Positions 8,028 through 15,798 of a DNA stretch of 30,588 bases are shown here, in pieces (within the stretch, counting starts at the first letter, position 1; every line of letters begins with the position of its first letter). The stretch spans positions 1 to 30,588 of the forward strand of contig CAYSNP010000022.1 in NCBI GenBank assembly GCA_964432485.1, written 5' to 3'. The DNA is from CAYSNP01 sp964432485 (GTDB taxonomy: Bacteria > Bacillota > Clostridia > Christensenellales > DTU072). Made by a program: the position numbers and the translations under genes. The notes below the pieces were generated by a model that saw only the letters and a program-made list of their open reading frames with translations, ran no database searches and had not been told where the DNA came from.

Positions 8028-8582
8028 TTATTTAATTAAAGGTTTAGGAAAAGTCTTTCTCTTAGTCTTCATTTTGAATTTTTGACGCTCTAGGTTAAGC
8101 GCAAGTTTTTCTCTAAACTTTTCGTAATCACCCTCAGTAAAATCGCAAGGAAAAAGATAATACATAGTGGCAGCACCTTGAAAAAGATAGGTTTTGCCTT
8201 TTAAGAAAGCCACCTTATCCGCATTTTTAAGGTCGAATTGGTCTGTACTGACAATATCGCCTTCTTTATTTTGCAATTTAACGGTATAGTCGGTATCTTC
8301 TCCAAAGGTAATTACAAGCTCCGTTATATTTGCCTTTTCGTACTCCAATTGCCACCCTTTATAAGCAGTATAAAGGTAAAAAAGCAAAGCAACTGACGCT
8401 ACTGCTAAAAATATAAAAAATAAAATAAGGATAAGCCAAGACCCGTATACAAAGCGCAACAATAGCCCCGCCGCAAGCAGCAGGACCATCATAACCAATT
8501 CCTTTGCGCCAAAGAATTTGCGCAAATAATATAGGTTGCATTTATAGTATTCTTTCTTATTGGGCTTTAGCCTTGCTTCCAA
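8028..8582 (-). CDS. YcxB-like small membrane protein
   Basis: A 184-aa protein with two adjacent predicted transmembrane helices (about residues 27-46 and 50-74) followed by a soluble beta-rich region. That region ends with YYLFPCDFTEGDYEKFREKL, which resembles the C-terminal part of YcxB-like proteins of unknown function. I place the start at the TTG at 8582 because AGGAGG lies 6 nt upstream. The longer frame beginning at the ATG at 8624 starts inside a rho-independent terminator and is not credible. The gene follows that terminator by only about 30 bp, so it either has a cryptic promoter or depends on read-through from the gene at 8655-9104. It converges with the mannosidase gene. The family assignment is tentative. 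Confidence 0.65.
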   Translation of the reverse strand: MEARLKPNKKEYYKCNLYYLRKFFGAKELVMMVLLLAAGLLLRFVYGSWLILILFFIFLAVASVALLFYLYTAYKGWQLEYEKANITELVITFGEDTDYTVKLQNKEGDIVSTDQFDLKNADKVAFLKGKTYLFQGAATMYYLFPCDFTEGDYEKFREKLALNLERQKFKMKTKRKTFPKPLIK

Positions 8583-8610
8583 GTTCTTCCTCCTATGCCT
8601 ATAAAACAAA

Positions 8611-8638
8611 AAGCACCCGAGCAATGCATCGGGTGCTT
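8611..8638 (-). terminator. Rho-independent terminator after the tail-anchored protein gene
   Basis: A perfect 10-bp stem, AAGCACCCGA (8611-8620) with TCGGGTGCTT (8629-8638) and an 8-nt loop, is followed on the minus strand by TTTTTGTTTT. It lies 16 bp beyond the stop at 8655 and immediately before the ribosome-binding site of the next minus-strand gene. Confidence 0.85.
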
Positions 8639-8654
8639 AATAGAATCTTAATCT

Positions 8655-9104
8655 TTATAAGAAGAAATGATAAGCCGCAAATACTGCTCCCGCTCCAATA
8701 ACGATACCTACTATTGCCCAAAAAAAGGACTTTGCTCTAGCTTTTCTTTTTGAAATAAAATCTTTCATATCAATGTTTTTTTTTGTATCCTCTGTTTCTG
8801 CATCTGCTTGGGTTGTTAGATATTGTGCTTGCATATAAGGTACATTTGCGAACCTAGGTTTACGCTCTCCATTATAGTAACGGTCCCAATATTTTTGCAA
8901 TTCGGTACTCTTATTTTCTTGCTTTAGATATTCTTCCCTTTCTACCTGCGCACCCTCATATGCATACTCATATCCAGTATACTCAGGATCGAAGACTTCT
9001 TTGTAAAGAAGTATCTTATTGCTATCGTCTTTTTGCATAATTTCTTTCCTGTCATTATGCGCAACTTCTAAAGCAGTTTCATACAGCGTCTTATTGCTTT
9101 TCAT
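8655..9104 (-). CDS. Tail-anchored protein of unknown function
   Basis: I do not recognise this 149-aa protein. The first 125 residues are hydrophilic and highly charged, rich in Tyr, Glu and Lys, with likely helical stretches. The last 24 residues (from SFFWAIVGIVIGAGAVF) form a single hydrophobic helix ending in HFFL, preceded by a KRKARAK basic cluster. The topology predicts a C-terminal membrane anchor with the body in the cytosol. The start is set at the ATG at 9104 (MKSNKTLYE), preceded by GGGAGG. The longer frame from 9170 would begin upstream of the -10 box. It is driven by a perfect consensus promoter and followed by a strong terminator, so it is a well-defined transcription unit despite lacking a known family. 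Confidence 0.7.
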   Translation of the reverse strand: MKSNKTLYETALEVAHNDRKEIMQKDDSNKILLYKEVFDPEYTGYEYAYEGAQVEREEYLKQENKSTELQKYWDRYYNGERKPRFANVPYMQAQYLTTQADAETEDTKKNIDMKDFISKRKARAKSFFWAIVGIVIGAGAVFAAYHFFL

Positions 9105-9141
9105 TGTACCTTGGACCTCCCGACTATGCATTAGTATAATA

Positions 9142-9170
9142 ATTATAAACGAGATAGATTTATTTGTCAA
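9142..9170 (-). promoter_or_regulatory. Perfect consensus sigma-A promoter
   Basis: On the minus strand TTGACA (complement of 9165-9170), a 17-bp spacer and TATAAT (complement of 9142-9147) match the housekeeping consensus at all 12 positions. The predicted start near 9135 gives a leader of about 30 nt before the ATG at 9104. Confidence 0.82.
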
Positions 9171-9229
9171 TACTGATTTTTTATTATTTTGCTTTTTCTT
9201 AAAAAGAATTGCATTATTTATAGGCAGAA

Positions 9230-10621
9230 TTACATTTTTGCCAGCTTATAACCTTCTTTGCTGTCCATAACCGCATAGCCCAACTCATTAATTTGTTGCC
9301 GCAAGCTGTCGGCAAGAGCAAAGTTTTGCTCTTTTTTTGCTGTAAAGCGAGCTTCGGCCAGCCTTAAAACTTCTTGAGGTATATCTTGTACTTTTGCTTC
9401 TGCTGCGCTTACCTTATCCAAACGAAGCCCAAATATGCCATCCATATAAATAGCTAAGTTGTAAATATCTTTGCTTTTAGGCTCTTTTAACATAGTAAAT
9501 AAGATACCTAACGCAAGCGGGATATTGAGGTCATCGTTGACAGCATCCATAAATTTATCTTTATAGTCTTGCAACAGCTTTGGATTTGCAGAAGCAGGCG
9601 CATCCTTATGCTCAAGCAGCTGCGCTCCCAGTCTTTCCCTTGCGATTTTTGCCGCTTTTAAAGCTTCAAAAGTAAAGTTTAACTTTTTTCGATATTGAGC
9701 ATTTAAGCAAAAGAAACGAAAGTCCAGCCCTTCGAAACCTCTTTGCTCCAACTCCTTTATAGTATAAGTATTGGACAAACTCTTGCTCATTTTGCCGCCG
9801 TCAACCAGCATAAACTCCCCATGCATCCAATAATTGACGCTTTTTTTGCCAATGCGGGCTTCGTTTTGCGCTATTTCGTTTTCGTGATGAATGGGTATAT
9901 GGTCTACCCCGCCCGTATGGATATCAAAGACTTGCCCTAAATACTTTTGTCCCATAGCCGAACACTCGATATGCCAGCCCGGATACCCCATACCCCAAGG
10001 ACTATGCCATTGCATAATATGATTGGGCTCTGCTTTTTTCCAAAGCGCAAAATCCGCAGGGTGTCTTTTTTCGACATTGACATCTACCCTAGCCCCTGCA
10101 ATTTGCTCCTCAAGATTAAGCCCTGACAGCTTACCGTATCCGGGGAACTTAGCTATATCAAAATATATACCGTCGCTAGTTTCATAGGCAAATCCGCTTT
10201 GCTCCAACTCCAGCACATAATCTATCATATCTTGTATATGGTCAGTAGCTTTTGCTATTATTTCAGGCTTGCCTATATTTAACTTTTCAAGGTCCTCAAA
10301 AAATATATTTGAGATTTCCTCAGCGATTTCCAAAGGCTGTTTCTTTTGCTCCCTGCTTGCCTTAACCATTTTATCTTCGCCTTCGTCGGCATCGCTCAGC
10401 AAGTGCCCCACATCGGTAATATTAATGACGCCAAGCAGCTTATAGCCATTGTAGGCAAGCACCCTGCGCACTAAATCCATAAAAATATAAGTCCGCAAGT
10501 TGCCGATATGCGCATAGGTATAAACCGTAGGCCCGCAGGAATACATTTTGACCAGTCCCGGCATAATAGATTTGAATTCTTCTTTTTTTCCGCTTAAAGT
10601 GTTATATACTACTAAACTCAT
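9230..10621 (-). CDS. cysS: Cysteine--tRNA ligase
   Basis: CysS charges tRNA-Cys with cysteine in the cytosol. The 463-aa protein is full length for the class I enzyme. The HIGH-type signature is AHIGN (37-41) with the zinc ligand Cys29 in SCGPTVY. The zinc/substrate motif GWHIECSAM covers 215-223, and KMSKS is at 277-281. The C-terminal helical anticodon-binding region ends in the short DSKEGYKL tail. The ribosome-binding site is weak (AGGTAAAA). The leader is too short for a T-box, which often controls this gene in Bacillota. It is transcribed alone on the minus strand, between the small tail-anchored protein gene and a divergent membrane-protein gene. Confidence 0.97.
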   Translation of the reverse strand: MSLVVYNTLSGKKEEFKSIMPGLVKMYSCGPTVYTYAHIGNLRTYIFMDLVRRVLAYNGYKLLGVINITDVGHLLSDADEGEDKMVKASREQKKQPLEIAEEISNIFFEDLEKLNIGKPEIIAKATDHIQDMIDYVLELEQSGFAYETSDGIYFDIAKFPGYGKLSGLNLEEQIAGARVDVNVEKRHPADFALWKKAEPNHIMQWHSPWGMGYPGWHIECSAMGQKYLGQVFDIHTGGVDHIPIHHENEIAQNEARIGKKSVNYWMHGEFMLVDGGKMSKSLSNTYTIKELEQRGFEGLDFRFFCLNAQYRKKLNFTFEALKAAKIARERLGAQLLEHKDAPASANPKLLQDYKDKFMDAVNDDLNIPLALGILFTMLKEPKSKDIYNLAIYMDGIFGLRLDKVSAAEAKVQDIPQEVLRLAEARFTAKKEQNFALADSLRQQINELGYAVMDSKEGYKLAKM

Positions 10622-10656
10622 TTTTACCTGTTATAAACTTATAAATATTTTCTACA

Positions 10657-10685
10657 ATTATACATTATTAATAAAAAAATTACAA
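10657..10685 (-). promoter_or_regulatory. Promoter of cysS
   Basis: On the minus strand TTGTAA (complement of 10680-10685), a 17-bp spacer and TATAAT (complement of 10657-10662). The leader to the ATG at 10621 is about 30 nt. Confidence 0.68.
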
Positions 10686-10765
10686 ACATTACCGCTAATT
10701 AGTATATATTAGTCCGCTTTTTCTGTAATTTACCTATTTCAACAAGGGCATTTTTTTCTTTTTAC

Positions 10766-10794
10766 TTGTTTTTAGGCAAATAATATAGTATCAT
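10766..10794 (+). promoter_or_regulatory. Promoter of the four-helix membrane protein gene
   Basis: TTGTTT (10766-10771), a 17-bp spacer and TATCAT (10789-10794). The predicted start near 10801 leaves about 23 nt to the ATG at 10824, which supports that start over the ATG at 10794 lying in the -10 region. Confidence 0.5.
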
Positions 10795-10823
10795 TGTTAT
10801 GTACAAAATCCATGGAGGAATGT

Positions 10824-11471
10824 ATGGAAACTAGAAGAGCGGGCAAAAAGCCTAAAAAATACATTAACGGAATTGTTTTGCCTATTTTTTATACAATTTG
10901 TCTAATTTTACTGTTTGCTTGTTTATTTTTGCCTTTTGTGTCAGGAGACAAAGATATCAACGGCATACAAACTTTAGGCGGTTTATTTGACAATCCTTAC
11001 AATCCCCTTTCCATTTTCGGCAAAAAAGGAGATTTTTATAAAGAGTTTATACAACCTGTGGACCTTGACCCCAGCGATATGTTTGTTTCAGATGTATATA
11101 GGTTTATAGCCACCCTTGCAGCACCTATTTTGATAATTATTTTAATAGTGACCATAGTCCTTGTATTTGTTAAAGTTATTAAGGAGTTAAAAGATAAAAG
11201 AGTAAGAGCTAAGGTACAAGGTAAATTCTTGCTGATATTCTTTTTATGCTTATGCATTATAGGGATGTTGCCCGGGCTGAGAATAGCCCGTATGGAAAGC
11301 GCAGAAGATTTTATTGACTACTTTATTAAATATTTTTTATCTATCCAAACTTATCGGTTAGGTAAAGGGCTGATTGCTATGACCATAACATCGCTTATCC
11401 TTGCTTTTGTACCTGTGGCGGCAAGACTTTTTATCTTTGCATTTACCAAGCGTGACTTAATGCTCGAATAA
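10824..11471 (+). CDS. Four-helix integral membrane protein of unknown function
   Basis: I do not recognise this 215-aa protein. A basic N-terminus (METRRAGKKPKK) leads into about four hydrophobic segments near residues 15-41, 93-121, 134-152 and 183-208. A charged loop sits between the first two. The positive-inside pattern puts the N-terminus in the cytosol. The start at 10824 is chosen because GGAGG lies 5 nt upstream. The frame-extending ATGs at 10794 and 10812 lack such a site. The last 15 bp, including the stop codon, overlap the end of rmuC on the other strand. No motif suggests a transport or enzymatic role. Confidence 0.75.
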   Translation: METRRAGKKPKKYINGIVLPIFYTICLILLFACLFLPFVSGDKDINGIQTLGGLFDNPYNPLSIFGKKGDFYKEFIQPVDLDPSDMFVSDVYRFIATLAAPILIIILIVTIVLVFVKVIKELKDKRVRAKVQGKFLLIFFLCLCIIGMLPGLRIARMESAEDFIDYFIKYFLSIQTYRLGKGLIAMTITSLILAFVPVAARLFIFAFTKRDLMLE

Positions 11472-12716
11472 GTCGCTTGCTACTTCTTCAATAAGTAGTA
11501 CTTCCTCATCCTCTATTTGCAATGATTCGATCGCACCCAATCGCTTAGTAATTGAGATATTTTGCTTATCTATTTTTTCTATATTATCCCCAGCTAGCCT
11601 AATATTTCTCTTTGCATTATCTATATATCCGCCATAATCTGATAACATTTTCTTAATTTCTTTAAAGCTTTCAATAACCTCTCTTGTAGATTCTTGAACA
11701 GCCATACTTCTAAAGCCCATTTTTAGGGTAGTAAGCAGTCCTAATATACTATTAGGCCCTGCTGGCATAATACCCAAATGGTTAAGCTCTTCAATAATAT
11801 TAATATTACGCATAACCTCTGCATAAATACCTTCGCTAGGCAGGTACATTATTGCATAATCTGTAGTTATAGGCGGATTAATATACTTTTTGATTAATTT
11901 TGCATTTTTCTTGATTTCCTTAATAAAACTTTCGCGCTTTTTATCAATTTCGTTTTTATCTTGTGTTAAATTAGCTTCTTCCAATGCTGTAAATGCAGTT
12001 GTCGGGAACTTGGAATCTATTGGTAAAAGTGCTAGACCGTTTGCAATAGGGATTTTTACTACAAAGTCCACTCTTTCGCTGTTATCTTTTACGCTATATT
12101 GAGTATAAAACTGCCCCGGGATAGTCTCATCCAATAAGCTTTCTAGATTCTTTTCTCCCCAGCTCCCTCTCGCCTTTACATTGCTAAATACCGCTTGCAT
12201 ATCTTTTACGCTGTCGCTTAAGATGCTCATTTCGCCCAGCCCTTTATTTACGCTGTCCAGCCGCTCTCCTATTAGCTTAAACTTTTCGTTAAAGCGCCGC
12301 TCCAGCCCTTCTTGCAGTTTTTCGTCTACCACGCCCCTTATTTCGTCCAGCTTTTTGCTGTTTTCCTCTCTTACTTTATCCAGAGCTTTAATATTGTCCT
12401 CTCTGGTTTCTCTTAGCGAGAGCGCAACCTTAGTTTGCAAGTTTTCTATGGTATCTACCAATTCTTTTTTCATTTCCTTAAAATGCTCTTCGTTGCTTAC
12501 CACAAACTTGCTGATTTCCTCTTGTCTGTCCTTGTTGTCCTTTTCCAGCCTGTCCACAGAATATTGATTGGCAGTATGAAAGGTGGCAATAATTTTTTCC
12601 GAGCTCTTATCCAGCTCTCCCTTAAGCGTGCCGCTTTTGGCAGAAAAACTTTTTATCAGCAAAATGATATTAACCAGCAGACAACTGCTTACTAAAATAA
12701 TCAAAGCAATATCCAT
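11457..12716 (-). CDS. rmuC: DNA recombination protein RmuC
   Basis: RmuC-family proteins limit inversions at short inverted repeats and have a nuclease-like fold. The exact activity is unsettled. This 419-aa version has an N-terminal membrane anchor (residues 3-22, IALIILVSSCLLVNIILLI), a long coiled coil (about 30-180) and the conserved RmuC domain (about 185-380). That domain includes the RGSWGE motif, the SKFPTTAF region with Lys in PIDSKFP, and the YLPSEGIYAEV segment. Length matches the family. GGAGGGAACA precedes the ATG. The gene begins 30 bp past the terminator of the class III aminotransferase gene, and its 3' end overlaps the convergent membrane-protein gene by 15 bp. A genome carrying large inverted-repeat elements, as here, is a fitting context, but that link is only suggestive. 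Confidence 0.93.
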   Translation of the reverse strand: MDIALIILVSSCLLVNIILLIKSFSAKSGTLKGELDKSSEKIIATFHTANQYSVDRLEKDNKDRQEEISKFVVSNEEHFKEMKKELVDTIENLQTKVALSLRETREDNIKALDKVREENSKKLDEIRGVVDEKLQEGLERRFNEKFKLIGERLDSVNKGLGEMSILSDSVKDMQAVFSNVKARGSWGEKNLESLLDETIPGQFYTQYSVKDNSERVDFVVKIPIANGLALLPIDSKFPTTAFTALEEANLTQDKNEIDKKRESFIKEIKKNAKLIKKYINPPITTDYAIMYLPSEGIYAEVMRNINIIEELNHLGIMPAGPNSILGLLTTLKMGFRSMAVQESTREVIESFKEIKKMLSDYGGYIDNAKRNIRLAGDNIEKIDKQNISITKRLGAIESLQIEDEEVLLIEEVASDLFEH

Positions 12717-12745
12717 TGTTCCCTCCTATGATTTTTAGCGCATAA

Positions 12746-12771
12746 AAAGGGCAAAGTATCCCTTGCCCTTT
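12746..12771 (-). terminator. Rho-independent terminator after the class III aminotransferase gene
   Basis: A 9-bp stem of AAAGGGCAA (12746-12754) and TTGCCCTTT (12763-12771) with an 8-nt loop runs into TTTTT on the minus strand. It lies between the stop at 12797 and the rmuC ribosome-binding site. Confidence 0.82.
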
Positions 12772-12796
12772 CTAAATCTAATATAATTAAGACTGT

Positions 12797-14050
12797 TTAT
12801 CTATACACTTGCGGATTGTTAGCAACCATAACTTTCATAGCTTCATTTGCAATATCTAACGCCTCGTCAATAATCTCGTCGCTCATACTCATATTGATAA
12901 AGTGATTGTGGTGATTAGTTAAGAAAAGCCCGCGCTTAGCGCATTCGGCAATCCATTGCTGGTGTAAAATCAAGCTATTGTCGTCCTTAATTAGCAGATA
13001 GAACAAGGCAGGCTCCCCGGAAATAGAAAGGTCTACTTTGTTTTCCTTTGCTATCTTTGCCAAGCCTTTGGTGAATCTTAGGCCTTGTTGGCGCAAATAC
13101 TCCGGAGCTCTTGCCTTTACCAGCTTGTTAATAGTAGCAATGCCGGCGGCAAAAGGCACAGCGCTCATCCAATAAGAGCCTGTATACATAATAGAGCCCA
13201 CCGCTTGCTTTAGAAACTCTTTTCCGCAAAGGGCAGATATATTATATCCGTTGGCTATTGCCTTACAAAAGCAAATCAAGTCTACTTCAATACCGTAAAA
13301 ATGGTCACTGCCTTGCAAGTCAAGACGGAATCCACAACGCACATCATCAAAGATAAGCACAATGCCTTCCTTTGTGCAAATCTCACGAACAGCTTTCCAA
13401 TAGCCTTCGGCAGGCGTAACATTGTCTTTGAAATTGCCATGAAAATAAGGTGTTGCAATAAGGCAAGCTATATCTTTATCCTCTGCCACTACCTTTTTAA
13501 GAGCTTCTATATCATTAAAGTCAATGTATATAGAATTGACGCAATCTTCTCTTAGCGTGCCGGGGCTATCCGCTCTTTGCGTCCAAGGTGCAACTCCATG
13601 ATAATATCCATTGATAAAGATAATCTTTTTCTTGCCCGTATAAAAACGGGAGACCATAGTGGAAAGCAAAGTCACATCTCCGCCATTCTTTGCAAAGAAA
13701 GCCCAATCCTTTCTAACTGTTGCTGTAAGCAATTCTGCAAACTCTACCATAATGGAAGAGGGCACAGTAATACAATTGCCTATTTTGAATTGTTCTGCGG
13801 CGGCATTATCTATATCTTTATCGTTATAACCTAAAATATTTGGTCCATAAGCGCACATAAAGTCTATAAATCTATTGCCGTCAAGGTCCCAAAAGAAAGT
13901 GCCTTCCGCCCTGCTTGAAAAAAACGGGAAAGCACTGGTGGGTATCATGCACCCTTCCGCAGGCCCAAGGTGTCCGTACACGCCGCTGGGAATAACTTTA
14001 AGGGCTCTTTGCATCATTTCTTGATTCTTTTTATATGTATATGTTTTCAT
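12797..14050 (-). CDS. Class III PLP aminotransferase (glutamate-1-semialdehyde aminomutase-like)
   Basis: This 417-aa fold-type I enzyme is related to glutamate-1-semialdehyde 2,1-aminomutase and omega-aminotransferases. The N-terminal GYNDKDIDNA region, the IFDDVRCGFR motif (cofactor-binding Asp at about 235-236) and Lys263 in FCKAIANGYN, predicted to bind PLP, are present. The residues after the lysine (ANGYNISALCG) differ from the GGGLPVGAYGG of true HemL. No haem genes are nearby, so I do not call it hemL. It starts 19 bp after the SCP2-like gene, with GGAGGT upstream of the ATG, and ends before a strong terminator, so the two form an operon. Its substrate may be linked to whatever the SCP2-like protein binds. 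This is inference. Confidence 0.82.
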   Translation of the reverse strand: MKTYTYKKNQEMMQRALKVIPSGVYGHLGPAEGCMIPTSAFPFFSSRAEGTFFWDLDGNRFIDFMCAYGPNILGYNDKDIDNAAAEQFKIGNCITVPSSIMVEFAELLTATVRKDWAFFAKNGGDVTLLSTMVSRFYTGKKKIIFINGYYHGVAPWTQRADSPGTLREDCVNSIYIDFNDIEALKKVVAEDKDIACLIATPYFHGNFKDNVTPAEGYWKAVREICTKEGIVLIFDDVRCGFRLDLQGSDHFYGIEVDLICFCKAIANGYNISALCGKEFLKQAVGSIMYTGSYWMSAVPFAAGIATINKLVKARAPEYLRQQGLRFTKGLAKIAKENKVDLSISGEPALFYLLIKDDNSLILHQQWIAECAKRGLFLTNHHNHFINMSMSDEIIDEALDIANEAMKVMVANNPQVYR

Positions 14051-14069
14051 TATATTATCTACCTCCGAT

Positions 14070-14834
14070 TTATGCTAAATACTTGGGTACTAAATTGAGA
14101 ACTTTGTTAAGTTGCTCCAACATAGGTACAAAGCCTTTTAGCTCCAGGCCTCCATTGCAAATACAGCTCATAGCGTCCAGGTTGCCATCAATTAGGCCTT
14201 TAGTAGTGTCGATATCAGCAAATTCCATAAAGGCACGGGCATTTTCTGCCTTCTTTTTGATATAAGTAATCTTATGGTCTTTAACAGCCAAAGTTACATA
14301 AGTATCGTCTTTAATGCCTACGCTAATTTCGCCGTCCGCCATATTCCCTGCGCTTATGCGCCCCAACTCGTCCTCATTGGCAATTTGAGCAAGCGCAGCA
14401 GTCATAGCATAAAAAGCAAGCCTGGTGGTAAGAGCCTTTTCTTCCTTGGTGGCAAATTCAGTCTTCCTCATAGTGTCTGCCATATTGGCGGTAAGCACAT
14501 TAAAAGGCTGGTCAGGCTTTGCCATAAACTTTAGCACATTTACCAGCCCTTTTAGCGGAATAGGCATAGCTTTACCGTCTACTACCTTATTAAATTGCTC
14601 GGGACCGGTGCAAAACAATAGTACATTGGTCTTTTGCCCATCGTAGGGAGCAATACTAACTGCCCCGTCCTTAAAGTCTAGCACAGCATCCGGCCCGTCT
14701 TTTACTTTGAAGCGGATTGTAAGATTCATAGTAGATGCTATTTCTTTAGCTTTAGGGTCGAGCTCCACATATTTATCCAAAGTACCCATTGCCGCATACA
14801 TATTCACAAATGCTTGAGTTCTTGGTGATTGCAT
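14070..14834 (-). CDS. SCP2-like sterol/lipid-binding domain protein
   Basis: A 254-aa soluble protein whose residues about 38-115 resemble the SCP2 (sterol carrier protein 2) fold. The pattern includes TIRFKVKDGPDAVLDFKDG followed by a short strand/helix region with GLVNVLKFM. SCP2 domains bind hydrophobic ligands, and bacterial members are mostly uncharacterised. The C-terminal half looks like a second, weaker copy of the same fold (ISVGIKDDTYVTLAVKDHK), ending in CICNGGLELKGFVPM. The ATG at 14834 is chosen because GGAGGG lies 7 nt upstream. The ATG at 14849 overlaps that site. The gene is first in an operon with a class III aminotransferase. No signal peptide or membrane segment is visible. 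The SCP2 assignment is by pattern only. Confidence 0.6.
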   Translation of the reverse strand: MQSPRTQAFVNMYAAMGTLDKYVELDPKAKEIASTMNLTIRFKVKDGPDAVLDFKDGAVSIAPYDGQKTNVLLFCTGPEQFNKVVDGKAMPIPLKGLVNVLKFMAKPDQPFNVLTANMADTMRKTEFATKEEKALTTRLAFYAMTAALAQIANEDELGRISAGNMADGEISVGIKDDTYVTLAVKDHKITYIKKKAENARAFMEFADIDTTKGLIDGNLDAMSCICNGGLELKGFVPMLEQLNKVLNLVPKYLA

Positions 14835-14863
14835 ATAAAAACCCTCCATTTTACATTTTTTAT

Positions 14864-14892
14864 ATTATACCATAAAAAAATTATTTATGGAA
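14864..14892 (-). promoter_or_regulatory. Promoter with palindromic spacer for the SCP2-aminotransferase operon
   Basis: On the minus strand TATAAT (complement of 14864-14869) lies 17 bp from a weak TTCCAT (-35). The inverted repeat CCATAAA (14870-14876) / TTTATGG (14884-14890) fills the spacer and abuts the -10, a typical position for a repressor operator. It could also form an RNA hairpin on the opposite strand. Confidence 0.42.
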
Positions 14893-14985
14893 TACTTATT
14901 TAGTAAATATTTTGAGATACAGACATTTGCGTCTAATGTTTCTTATGTTACTGCCTGTAATTTGTAATTTACTCTAAAAGTTACA

Positions 14986-15798
14986 CTAAGCTAATATCCC
15001 CTCTTTCGGGGTTACTTGAAAGCGCTCCGCAATTGATTTTAACTGTTCATCGGAAATTAAGTTATGGCGCATCTCCCCTTGGGTCAACATATATATTTGC
15101 GCAGCTTTTTCTACTGTTTCAATAAGTCCAAAGGCTTCGTCCAAATCTTTGCCCGCACCGAAAATCCCATGATTGCTCCAAATAACAAGGCGATATTCTT
15201 GCATTTTTTTTGCTGTTGCTTCCCCGATTTTACTCGTTCCGCAAACCATCCAAGGCAATACGCCTACCCCCTCAGGAAAAACTACAATGCTTTCGGTGTT
15301 GATTTGCCATAGCTTGTGAGTAAATTCGTTTTCATCTATTGGGCAAATGGTATTCATCGCAATAGTATATGTGGGGTGGGCGTGTATTATCACACGATTG
15401 TCAGGGTCTACTTTTAGTCTGGAAATGTGGCTCATAAGATGCGACGGCAATTCGCTTGTGAATGTACTGCCATCTTTATAGCCCCAAAGCAATTCTGCGC
15501 TCTTGCCATCTTGCGATATGCGAAAAACACCCAGCGTTGTCTCAGGGTTGTCTGCTATATTTTTGAAATACTTGCCTGTGCCGGTTGCCGCAAAGTATTT
15601 GCCGCAAAGCTCATGTGCGTCAAAATTGATGGGTAACAAGCGGGTTATTTTTCCTACATCAAGATACTTTGCAACCTGCTTTTTGTCCAGCATAACCGAA
15701 ATATTGCCTCCGTTGCGCTCATTCCAGCCAAGGCGGTACATATTGCTTGCTGTTTTGCAAATCTCTGTTAAAAAAGGCGCGTTTACTATATTTTTCAT
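14986..15798 (-). CDS. rhaD: Rhamnulose-1-phosphate aldolase
   Basis: RhaD cleaves L-rhamnulose 1-phosphate into dihydroxyacetone phosphate and L-lactaldehyde, the last shared step of L-rhamnose breakdown. The 270-aa protein is a full-length class II aldolase of the AraD/FucA superfamily. The zinc ligands are His139 and His141 in IIHAHPTY and His210 in WSNHGIFGAG. The catalytic Glu116 sits in TSELPSH, matching Glu117 of the E. coli enzyme. An N-terminal GWNERNGGNIS loop binds the phosphate. Its ATG overlaps the rhaA stop by 4 bp (ATGA), indicating translational coupling. It is last in the rhamnose operon. No lactaldehyde reductase or dehydrogenase gene follows, so that step must be encoded elsewhere. 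Confidence 0.96.
   Translation of the reverse strand: MKNIVNAPFLTEICKTASNMYRLGWNERNGGNISVMLDKKQVAKYLDVGKITRLLPINFDAHELCGKYFAATGTGKYFKNIADNPETTLGVFRISQDGKSAELLWGYKDGSTFTSELPSHLMSHISRLKVDPDNRVIIHAHPTYTIAMNTICPIDENEFTHKLWQINTESIVVFPEGVGVLPWMVCGTSKIGEATAKKMQEYRLVIWSNHGIFGAGKDLDEAFGLIETVEKAAQIYMLTQGEMRHNLISDEQLKSIAERFQVTPKEGILA

Noticed and set aside
8583..8624. Upstream start (ATG at 8624) for the YcxB-like gene
   Set aside because: It falls within the loop and stem of a rho-independent terminator. The TTG at 8582 has AGGAGG at ideal spacing.
9105..9170. Upstream start (ATG at 9170) for the tail-anchored protein gene
   Set aside because: It would place the first codons over the -35 and -10 boxes of the consensus promoter. 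The ATG at 9104 has a GGGAGG site.
10622..10656. T-box leader for cysS
   Set aside because: The predicted leader is only about 30 nt, too short for a T-box. No specifier stem or T-box consensus was seen.
12797..14050. Naming the class III aminotransferase hemL
   Set aside because: The motif following the PLP lysine differs from the HemL consensus, and no tetrapyrrole genes are adjacent.
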